NCBI GenBank assembly: GCA_964243435.1
Contig: CAXTFM010000156.1
Coordinates: 1-7,963 of the forward strand
Source of the DNA: RH-AL1 sp964243435
GTDB lineage: Bacteria > Pseudomonadota > Alphaproteobacteria > Rhizobiales > Beijerinckiaceae
Length of the DNA stretch: 7,963 nt
Direction: 5' to 3'
A model generated the notes under the pieces. That model ran no database searches, was not told the DNA's origin, and saw only the letters and a program-made list of their open reading frames with translations. Of the stretch, positions 1 through 5,376 are shown piece after piece (the stretch's first letter is position 1; every line of letters starts with the position of its first letter). The position numbers were made by a program, and so were the translations under genes.

Positions 1-1
1 G

Positions 2-74
2 TAGGCGGTGACGGGCTCGAACCGCCGACCCTCTCGGTGTAAACGAGATGCTCTACCAACTGAGCTAACCGCCC
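2..74 (-). tRNA. tRNA-Val, anticodon UAC
   Basis: Read on the minus strand this folds into a complete cloverleaf of 73 nt. The acceptor stem GGGCGGT pairs with ACCGCCT, with one G-U at the first pair. The D arm is GCTC/GAGC, and the anticodon stem TCTCG/CGAGA encloses the loop TTTACAC, giving anticodon TAC (reads GUA and probably other Val codons). The T arm is GGCGG/CCGTC with the loop TTCGAGC. The discriminator is A at position 2. Position 1 reads C on this strand, which could be the first base of an encoded CCA, but the window ends there. It carries valine to the ribosome. A tRNA at the edge of a region with pseudogenes and IS debris could be an integration site, but its 3' flank, where an att repeat would lie, is outside the window. 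Confidence 0.96.
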
Positions 75-337
75 GCGCGAGGGAGACTATTCCTCACCGT
101 CCAGCGTGGCCACAGGTTGCGGCACAGGTATCCTGGTCGCCATGCGGGACAGGCGTGTCATAGTGTGTTTCCGCCCGGCGATCCATCCTCGACCTTACCT
201 CTTTCCTTCGGTGCGTGGCGCCTTTGGATCGCCGACAGGATCCGTCCGAGCTGCCCAGGTGGCTCGAAGCCTTGTGCCGCACAATCCGGCCAAGCGCGGT
301 GCAGCGCAGCGTGTGGGGCGTGGCACTTGCAACCAAT
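75..337. other. non-coding region upstream of the tRNA
   Basis: I see no supportable gene here. Open frames exist on both strands, but they are arginine/serine-rich, have no ribosome binding site and resemble no family. The tRNA promoter should lie near 75-130 on the minus strand; nothing there matches a consensus well enough to mark. Confidence 0.6.
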
Positions 338-582
338 CTACCACGAGCGTTGGTTCGCGCCGCTCATGGCGGGACGACCGTAGCCGAAGCCGGCGGTCTG
401 GAAGTTCAAGCTGGTAAGCTTTTCCAAGCCGCCTTCGTGAACCCCTTGCGTTGCTCCGGCGACCTTGAACTCCGGTGCGCCGGTAAGGTCAGCCGAGAGC
501 CTCCACTCGTCCCATTCTCGATGGCGATGATCACGCCCTCACCATGGACACCTTTGCCGCTGAAGTCGCGTCGGCTGATGAC
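338..582 (-). pseudogene. frameshifted 3' remnant of an unrecognised protein gene
   Basis: On the minus strand two frames join into one protein-like sequence of about 81 codons. From 582 downward one frame reads RRDFSGKGVHGEGVIIAIEN. From about 510 to the TAG at 338-340 the next frame reads EWRLSADLTGAPEFKV, then AGATQGVHEGGLEKL and TSLNFQTAGFGYGRP. Restoring one G at about 510-513 makes the two halves continuous (IENG-DEWRLS). Composition (Gly, hydrophobic/charged alternation, aromatic residues) is that of a folded beta-rich protein, unlike the Arg/Ser-rich shadow frames nearby. A TAG at 583-585 closes the frame upstream and no start codon with a ribosome binding site is visible, so the N-terminus is missing. 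I do not recognise the family. It lies just downstream of the AraC gene on the same strand but in another frame. It could still be a chance reading. Confidence 0.4.
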
Positions 583-719
583 CTAAGCCAAGCGCGCCCG
601 AGGTTGCGCAGACCACCAACCAGGGCAACGCCAGCGCAGCGATTGCGCTTTTACGCCGAAAGGTCGTGATCCGCCCCTCCACGGCGGCGAGGATGCGGCT
701 GCGTTTGCGGACAAACGGC

Positions 720-1622
720 TCACGTCTGCGCTTGGCTGTCGGCGTACCGGCCCGGCGGCATTCCGACGTGGCGCGCGAAGGCGACGCTGAATGCGCTCGC
801 GGAGCCATACCCCACGCGTTTCGCCACCTCGTCGAGGCTTCCCTGCCTGCGGCGCAGCAGGTCCTGCGCCAGCGCCATGCGCCAGGTCAGCAAGTAGTCC
901 ATCGGCGCGGTGCCCACCGCGCGCCGGAAGCGCTCGAAGAAGGTCGAGCGCGACAGGGCTGCCGCGCCGGCCAGCGCCGCCACCGTCCAGGGGTGGTCCG
1001 GGCGCTCGTGCATGCGCCGGATCGCGGCCGCCAGCCTCGGGTCGGCCAGCCCGCGTAGCAGGCCCGGCGACGCCGCGGTTCGTGCCGTCGAGCGCAGTGC
1101 CTCGATGAGCAGCACCTCCAGCAACCGGGCCAGCACGAGGTCGCGCGCCGGCCGCGCCCCGCGCGTTTCCGCGCTTACCAGCTCGACCAGGGTGGCGAGC
1201 CGCGCCTCGCCGCGGACGTGCACGAGTTGCGGCAGCAGCGAGACCAGCAAGCCCGCATCGGGCGACCCGAAGGCGCAATGGCCCACCAGGATCAGGACGT
1301 CGGGCGACCCATCCTGCGCGCCCAGCCTGATCTCGCCGCCGGCAAGCACGACCGGTTCGGTGTAGTGGCCCGGTGACGGCGGCTCGGCACTCGAGACGGT
1401 GTAGTCGTGCGCCGCGGGGATCAGCACGAAGTCGCCCTGCGTGAGCGCGACCGGCTCGTGCCCGGCGGCCGCAAGACGGCATTCCCCGTGCAGCACGACG
1501 CAGTAGAAGGGCTGCCCGGCATCCGCACGACGCAGCCGCCACCGCCCCGCGCCGCCGACCACCTTGGACAACTTGGCGGCCGGCCGAAGCAGGGTAACGA
1601 CCTCGGTCAGGGGATCGATCAC
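720..1622 (-). CDS. AraC-family transcriptional regulator with cupin-type sensor domain
   Basis: The 300-residue protein has the usual two-part AraC layout. Residues 1-180 form a cupin-like sensor domain: a beta-rich stretch with the FYCVVLHGECRL and GDFVLIPAAHDYTV strands typical of the Cupin_6 group that usually sits beside SDR genes. Residues 190-295 form the DNA-binding domain with two helix-turn-helix motifs: TVAALAGAAALSRSTFFERF (213-232) and LDEVAKRVGYGSASAFSVAF (263-282), followed by the family's MPPGRYA ending. The start is GTG at 1622, with GGAAG five bases upstream. It diverges from the SDR pair across 96 bases and is the natural candidate to regulate it, and possibly itself. The ligand is unknown. 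The sequence is intact and uses GC-rich codons like its neighbours, which creates long spurious frames inside it. Family assignment is confident; the target is inferred from position. Confidence 0.93.
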   Translation of the reverse strand: MIDPLTEVVTLLRPAAKLSKVVGGAGRWRLRRADAGQPFYCVVLHGECRLAAAGHEPVALTQGDFVLIPAAHDYTVSSAEPPSPGHYTEPVVLAGGEIRLGAQDGSPDVLILVGHCAFGSPDAGLLVSLLPQLVHVRGEARLATLVELVSAETRGARPARDLVLARLLEVLLIEALRSTARTAASPGLLRGLADPRLAAAIRRMHERPDHPWTVAALAGAAALSRSTFFERFRRAVGTAPMDYLLTWRMALAQDLLRRRQGSLDEVAKRVGYGSASAFSVAFARHVGMPPGRYADSQAQT

Positions 1623-1718
1623 TCGGACTTCCGCAAATCAGAACTGGACGACTGACAATAGCGAGTCCGACCGCTTCAGCCTACCTGTCCGATCACTGCA
1701 ACAGCGCGAAAGGGTGCC
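1623..1718. promoter_or_regulatory. divergent promoter/operator region between araC-type gene and SDR pair
   Basis: This 96-base spacer must hold promoters for both directions. GTCCGA occurs three times: 1665-1670 (GTCCGACC) and 1687-1692 (GTCCGATC) as a direct repeat with a 22-base period, and at 1623-1628 in the opposite orientation. Direct repeats about two helical turns apart are the usual layout of AraC-family operators, so this is a candidate binding site; the assignment is inference. CTGACA at 1652-1657 could be a plus-strand -35 box, but no convincing -10 follows at 17 bases. AAAGGG at 1709-1714 is the ribosome binding site of the first SDR. Confidence 0.4.
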
Positions 1719-2462
1719 ATGCCCACCGTTCTCATCACCGGCTGCTCGTCCGGCTTCGGCCTGGACACCGCCCGCCTCTTTCTCGACCGTGGCTGGTCCG
1801 TGATCGCCACCATGCGCCGACCGCGCTCCGACGTGCTGCCGGCCTCCGAGCGCCTGCGCGTGCTCGCCCTCGACGTCGCCGACGCGGACAGCATCGGCCA
1901 CGCCGTGGCCGAGGCGGGGCCGCTCGACGCGCTGGTCAACAACGCCGGCATCGGTTGGCTCAACGCGCTTGAGGGCACGCCGATGGCGGCCGTGCGCGCG
2001 CTGTTCGACACGAACGCGCTCGGCACGATCGCGATGACGCAGGCCGTGCTGCCCCAATTCCGGGAGCGCCGGGCCGGCGTGGTCGTCAACGTGACCTCCA
2101 CCGTGACGATGAAGCCGCTGCCGTTGCTGTCCGTCTACACCGCGACTAAGGCGGCGGTGAACGCCTTCACCGAGTCGCTGGCGCTGGAGCTGGTGCCGTT
2201 TGGCGTGCGCGTGCGCCTTGTACTGCCCGGGCGTGCGCCGGACACGCGCTTCGGCGACAACGCCCGCGCACGGATGGGCGACGGCTTCCCCGACGCCTAC
2301 GCCGACCTCGTGCAACGCGTCTTCGCGGGCTGGCAGCAGAATGGTCCCGTCACGCACGCGCAAGACGTGGCGGAGGCGGTGTGGCGGGCGGCGACCGACC
2401 CGTCCTGCCCCATGCGCCTCCCCGCCGGCGCCGACGCCGTGGCGCTCGCGGCGGCAAGCTGA
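1719..2462 (+). CDS. classical short-chain dehydrogenase/reductase (SDR), first of pair
   Basis: This 247-residue protein has the length and motif order of classical SDRs, cytoplasmic NAD(P)-dependent oxidoreductases acting on alcohols or carbonyls. The cofactor-binding TGCSSGFG is at residues 7-14 and the structural NNAG at 74-77. The catalytic tetrad is complete: Asn99 (DTNALG), Ser127 (NVTST), Tyr140 and Lys144 (YTATK). Arg33-Arg34 after the second strand would favour NADP(H), though this is only a hint. The start ATG has AAAGGG four bases upstream. It lies 96 bases from the divergent AraC gene and 52 bases before a second SDR on the same strand, so the two probably form an operon. There is no signal peptide or membrane segment. 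The substrate cannot be read from the sequence. Confidence 0.93.
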   Translation: MPTVLITGCSSGFGLDTARLFLDRGWSVIATMRRPRSDVLPASERLRVLALDVADADSIGHAVAEAGPLDALVNNAGIGWLNALEGTPMAAVRALFDTNALGTIAMTQAVLPQFRERRAGVVVNVTSTVTMKPLPLLSVYTATKAAVNAFTESLALELVPFGVRVRLVLPGRAPDTRFGDNARARMGDGFPDAYADLVQRVFAGWQQNGPVTHAQDVAEAVWRAATDPSCPMRLPAGADAVALAAAS

Positions 2463-2514
2463 CCCACCAGCCGGTCCATCACCATCGCCACTGCAGGAAA
2501 TTTTGCGCCGCCCC

Positions 2515-3486
2515 ATGAACAAGCAGCACCCACTCGGGACTTCTTTTACGCCCGCCGCCACAGCCGACGAGGTGCTCGTCGGCATCGACCTGACGGGCAG
2601 AAACGCTATCGTCACCGGCGGCCACGCCGGCATCGGCCTGGAGGTCACCCGCGCGCTGGCCAAGGCGGGCGCCACCGTCACCGTCGGGGCCCGCGACACG
2701 CAGCGCGCCAACGCGGCGCTCGCCGGGGTCCATCGCGCTAAAATCGGCCAGCTCGACCTGATCGATCCCGCTTCGGTCGCCACTTTCGCCGCACGCTGGC
2801 TGGAGGGCGGCCGTGCGCTCCACGTGCTGGTGAACGGTGCCGGCGCGTCCGGTGGCCCTGAGCGGGACGCGCGCGGGTACGAGACGCAGTTCGCGACCAA
2901 CCACCTCGGCCACTTCCAGCTGACGCTCGCGCTCTTGCCCGCGCTGCGCGCCGCGAACGGCGCTCGCGTGGTCAACGTGTCGTCGGGCGCCCAGCGCTTC
3001 GGCCGCATCCGCTGGGACGACCCGAATTTCGCCACCGGTTACGATCCGCGCGCCGCCTACGCCCAATCCAAGCTGGCCAACGTGCTGTTCGCGGTGGAGC
3101 TGGACCGGCGCTGGGCCGCGGATGCCATTCGCGGCTACGCCGTGCATCCGGGCGTGGTCGTCGGCACCAAGCTCAACAGCTCGGCGGGCGCCGAGGCACT
3201 CAAGCGGATGGGACTGGTCGACGAGGACGGCCGGCCGATCATCGACCCCGCAGTCGGCAAGAAAACGCCGCGCCAGGGCGCCAGCACAATCGTGTTCGCG
3301 GCGACCAGCCCGCTGCTGTCCGGCATCGGCGGCGTTTATCTCAAGGACAACGACGTTTCGCCTGTGGACGACGCGCCACGGCAGCTCACCGCAGACTGCA
3401 TCCCGGCCGAGGTCGCATCGCACGCAATCGACCCTGCGGCAGCGGAGCGGCTGTGGACCCTGAGCGAGCGCCTACTCGGCACCTAA
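2515..3486 (+). CDS. SDR-family oxidoreductase, retinol dehydrogenase/WWOX-like, second of pair
   Basis: The 323-residue protein is longer than a classical SDR and matches the retinol dehydrogenase/WWOX-like oxidoreductases common in bacteria. An N-terminal lead (HPLGTSFTPAATADEVLVGIDLTG) precedes the Rossmann fold. Cofactor motif TGGHAGIG is at 34-41. Residues 107-110 read NGAG instead of the usual NNAG. Asn129 (ATNHLGHF), Ser157 (VVNVSSGA), Tyr182 and Lys186 (YAQSKLAN) complete the catalytic set, followed by the HPGVV loop at 211-215. Start choice: ATG 2515 fits the family's N-terminus, but the AGGA at 2495-2498 is 16 bases away. An in-frame TTG at 2503, four bases from that AGGA, would add four residues and may be the true start. 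It lies downstream of the first SDR in the same probable operon. The substrate is unknown. Confidence 0.92.
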   Translation: MNKQHPLGTSFTPAATADEVLVGIDLTGRNAIVTGGHAGIGLEVTRALAKAGATVTVGARDTQRANAALAGVHRAKIGQLDLIDPASVATFAARWLEGGRALHVLVNGAGASGGPERDARGYETQFATNHLGHFQLTLALLPALRAANGARVVNVSSGAQRFGRIRWDDPNFATGYDPRAAYAQSKLANVLFAVELDRRWAADAIRGYAVHPGVVVGTKLNSSAGAEALKRMGLVDEDGRPIIDPAVGKKTPRQGASTIVFAATSPLLSGIGGVYLKDNDVSPVDDAPRQLTADCIPAEVASHAIDPAAAERLWTLSERLLGT

Positions 3487-3520
3487 CGGCGCCGCCGCGC
3501 GTGTCCGATGTCACGGCTTG

Positions 3521-3558
3521 CCGGAGGAAATCGGTCGAGCGGACGATTTTCCCCCCGG
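3521..3558 (+). repeat. imperfect inverted repeat (possible transcript-end hairpin)
   Basis: CCGGAGGAAATCG (3521-3533) faces CGATTTTCCCCCCGG (3544-3558) across a 10-base loop. The arms pair as CCGG/CCGG and GGAAATCG/CGATTTCC, with bulges for one extra T and two extra C. It lies 34 bases after the second SDR stop. No T-run follows, so it is not a classical intrinsic terminator; it might stabilise the 3' end of the SDR transcript. Confidence 0.35.
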
Positions 3559-3686
3559 CGGTCGATCCTGCCGATCACGGCATCGAGCTCCTCGCGGCCG
3601 CGGTGCAGCAGGTGCTGCCGCGGATCGGGCAGCGGCTCACCCTCCACCTCGTGTCGCAGACCTACCGAACCGCCGCGCCGGGATGA
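3558..3686 (+). pseudogene. coding-like C-terminal remnant, unrecognised
   Basis: This frame reads PAVDPADHGIELLAAAVQQV, then LPRIGQRLTLHLVSQTYRTAAPG, and ends at TGA 3684-3686. Almost every third codon position is G or C and the amino-acid pattern suits an amphipathic helix followed by a strand, as in real genes of this genome. Upstream the frame stays open, but it turns Arg/Lys-rich and enters the SDR gene out of frame. A GTG at 3501 would give a 61-residue protein but has no clear ribosome binding site. It may be the surviving tail of a lost gene, or a small gene. I cannot assign a family, and chance in high-GC DNA remains possible. Confidence 0.27.
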
Positions 3687-3986
3687 CACGTGAAACGGCG
3701 GTCACCAGACCTGCGAGCATCGGCCACTCGCAGTTCCAGCGCTGCTCGCGACCGGAGGAAGCCATGAGGGACTTCGGCACCTTGGAGTGTGGAGGGCGAA
3801 TTCCCTTCGCGGCATGGCGTACGACCGGCGTCGTGGTCCTTCATGGGCGCGAGGCGGTCATCCGCGCCGCGATGCGGTATGCCAGGTTTCGCGTGGTGTA
3901 GCCGCACCATGTGCGACCGCTCTCGAAGACGATCCCGGCGGCGGGGGACGATCGGGCGCTGAAATCCCGTCAATGTAGCCGCATGA
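3687..3986. other. intergenic region between SDR pair and convergent ene-reductase
   Basis: Apart from the small ORF at 3764-3901 I find no supportable gene. Minus-strand frames through 3662-3973 are open, but they are Arg/His-rich and have no ribosome binding site. No T-tailed terminator is evident for the ene-reductase gene that ends at 3987. Confidence 0.5.
3764..3901 (+). CDS. hypothetical small protein, 45 residues
   Basis: ATG 3764 is preceded by GGAGGA with four to five bases of spacing, the strongest ribosome binding site in the window. The frame runs 45 codons to TAG and keeps G or C at about 80% of third positions. The product begins MRDFGTLECGGRIPFAAWRT and ends in a hydrophobic/arginine-rich stretch (GVVVLHGREAVIRAAMRYAR). 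It has one cysteine, no signal peptide and no recognisable domain. It sits alone between two convergent genes, with no visible promoter. It could be a true small protein, a truncated remnant or chance. Confidence 0.3.
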   Translation: MRDFGTLECGGRIPFAAWRTTGVVVLHGREAVIRAAMRYARFRVV

Positions 3987-5111
3987 TCACCGGCCAGCTC
4001 TGCCGTGCACCGCGACTGTTCCGTTCATGCCCGGCCAGTCGGAATAGCCGTTGGCACCCCCACCGTACCAGTACGGCTTCGGCGCCTCTGCGAGCGGCGC
4101 ACCCGTGGCAAGGCGTTCGACAAGGTCGGGGTTGGCGATGTAGGGCCGCCCGAAGCTGAACAGGTCGGCGCGGCCCTCGGCCAGCTCGCGCTCGGCCAGC
4201 TCCAGCGTCAGGCCGTTGTTGGTGATGTAGGCGCCCTCGAATCGGCGGCGCAGGTCGGTGAAGTCGACGCCGTCAGGTGCGTCGCGGGTCTGCTGCGTGA
4301 CGCCCTCGATGGTGTGAATGTAGAGCAATCCGAAGGCGCTGAGCGCGTCCACATAGGCGCCGTAGGTCGCGCGGGGATCTGAGTCGAGCGGCGTGCCGCC
4401 GGGCTGCGTCGTCGCCGGCGAGATGCGGATGCCGACGCGCCCGCCTCCGCCCCATACCTCCGTCACCGCGCGCACCACGTCGAGGGGAAAGCGCAACCGG
4501 TTCTCCACAGAGCCGCCGTAAATGTCGGTTCGCTTGTTGGTCGAGTCGCGGACGAACTGCTCCAGCAGGTAGTTGTTGGCTGAATGGACCTCGACGCCGT
4601 CGAAACCGGCGCGCTTGGCGTTCTCCGCCGCCCGGCGGTAGTCCTCCACGATGCCGGGGATCTCGTCCGTCTCCAGCGCGCGAGGGGTGACGTGCTCCTT
4701 CATGCCGGTTTCCGTAAAGGCCGTGCCTTCCGGCTTGATCGACGAAGCCGAGACCGGCGCGGCGCCGCCCGGCTGCACGTCGGGATGAGAAATGCGCCCG
4801 GTGTGCCAAAGCTGGAGAAAGATGAGCCCATCGTTGGCGTGGACGGTTGCCGTGATCTCCCGCCAGCGCCCCACCTGTGCGTCCGACCAGATGCCGGGTG
4901 TGAAGGCGTAGCCGACCCCTTGGGGCGAGATGTTGGTCGCCTCCGAGATGATGAGGCCCGCCCCGGCGCGCTGCCCGTAGTAGTCGGCAGCGAAGTCGGG
5001 CGGGATGCCTTCGGTCGAGGAGCGGCTGCGCGTCAGCGGCGCCATGACGACACGGTTCTTGAGGCGAAGGTCGCCGAGCATCATGGGTTGCAGGATCGGG
5101 CTCATCGTCAT
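3987..5111 (-). CDS. nemA: Old Yellow Enzyme family ene-reductase (NemA-type alkene reductase)
   Basis: This 374-residue flavoprotein (FMN TIM barrel) reduces activated C=C bonds such as enones, maleimides and nitro-compounds, using NAD(P)H. Visible family features are Thr27 in VVMAPLTRSR (tunes FMN), Gln100 and His103 in LQLWHTGR, and the substrate-binding H-x-x-N-x-Y as His176, Asn179 and Tyr181 in HSANNYLLEQF. Next come RDSTNKRTDIYGGSVENR (188-205), Arg229 in VGIRISP, and the phosphate-binding SFGRPYIANPDL (319-330). Length and ending are normal for the family. The start is ATG 5111 (MTMSP), because the residues above it do not resemble the family; ATG 5105 is the alternative. The ribosome binding site is weak. 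A GGAAC-N16-CGTT promoter lies 63 bases upstream, suggesting EcfG stress control. It is convergent with the SDR pair and downstream of, but 265 bases from, the RNase J-like gene. Gene symbol is by family; the exact substrate is unknown. Confidence 0.93.
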   Translation of the reverse strand: MTMSPILQPMMLGDLRLKNRVVMAPLTRSRSSTEGIPPDFAADYYGQRAGAGLIISEATNISPQGVGYAFTPGIWSDAQVGRWREITATVHANDGLIFLQLWHTGRISHPDVQPGGAAPVSASSIKPEGTAFTETGMKEHVTPRALETDEIPGIVEDYRRAAENAKRAGFDGVEVHSANNYLLEQFVRDSTNKRTDIYGGSVENRLRFPLDVVRAVTEVWGGGGRVGIRISPATTQPGGTPLDSDPRATYGAYVDALSAFGLLYIHTIEGVTQQTRDAPDGVDFTDLRRRFEGAYITNNGLTLELAERELAEGRADLFSFGRPYIANPDLVERLATGAPLAEAPKPYWYGGGANGYSDWPGMNGTVAVHGRAGR

Positions 5112-5173
5112 GGATCGCTCGCTCGGCTCGGGGTGGCAGCCTGGTTGGGGTGCTGCCCAGACGTGCCCGAGCG

Positions 5174-5198
5174 AACGGTGTGCGAGCGCTGCCGTTCC
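5174..5198 (-). promoter_or_regulatory. EcfG (general stress response) promoter for the ene-reductase
   Basis: On the minus strand GGAAC (5198-5194), a 16-base spacer and CGTT (5177-5174) match exactly the alphaproteobacterial EcfG/PhyR-regulon consensus GGAAC-N16/17-CGTT. The -10 element lies 62 bases above ATG 5111, so transcription would start near 5167 with a leader of about 55 bases. The correct strand, spacing and distance make chance unlikely. The consensus is established knowledge; activity here is inferred. Confidence 0.72.
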
Positions 5199-5264
5199 TG
5201 CGACGTGACAGCGGGTGAACGCTTCGCTCTCGCTGCAACCGATCTGGCCGCGACGCCGATGGCG

Positions 5265-5302
5265 TGGTCCGTCCGGCATCGGACCGTCTGCTTTGCGGAC
5301 CA
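5265..5302. repeat. nested inverted repeat in the RNase J / ene-reductase spacer
   Basis: Outer arms TGGTCCG (5265-5271) and CGGACCA (5296-5302) are perfect complements, and an inner perfect hairpin GTCCG-GCAT-CGGAC occupies 5271-5284. It lies 75 bases beyond the RNase J-like stop codon on the minus strand and could fold in that transcript's 3' region. No T-tract follows. It may be a copy of a dispersed intergenic repeat or a 3'-end structure. Confidence 0.42.
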
Positions 5303-5376
5303 GCGCCAATCGTCAGGGGTGAGCGACGTGGGTGCAACCCGGCCGTCTGACAAGCATCGACGCTGCCGTCTCCGCC

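Noticed and set aside
215..586. 123-codon plus-strand frame downstream of the tRNA
   Set aside because: No ribosome binding site and no family resemblance; the minus strand gives a better protein-like reading over the same bases.
583..1542. 319-codon open frame on the minus strand overlapping the AraC gene
   Set aside because: It is the +1 shadow of the AraC gene: Arg/Ala/Gly-rich with no domain, while the AraC frame has both helix-turn-helix motifs.
1638..3035. 465-codon minus-strand frame antisense to both SDRs
   Set aside because: An artefact of high G/C at third positions in the SDR genes; composition is repetitive Arg/Ser/His and it spans two unrelated genes.
2479..3423. 314-codon minus-strand frame antisense to the second SDR
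   Set aside because: A shadow of the SDR gene, with no ribosome binding site or motif.
3662..3973. 103-codon minus-strand frame in the gap after the SDR pair
   Set aside because: Arg/His/Pro-rich with no ribosome binding site or domain; it opposes the small ORF that has a good one.
5112..5309. 66-residue N-terminal extension of the ene-reductase frame
   Set aside because: The residues do not resemble the family, which begins near MTMSP, and the EcfG promoter lies inside this stretch.
4273..5337. 354-codon minus-strand frame in the ene-reductase region
   Set aside because: Out-of-frame shadow of the ene-reductase, Arg/Ala-rich with no motif.
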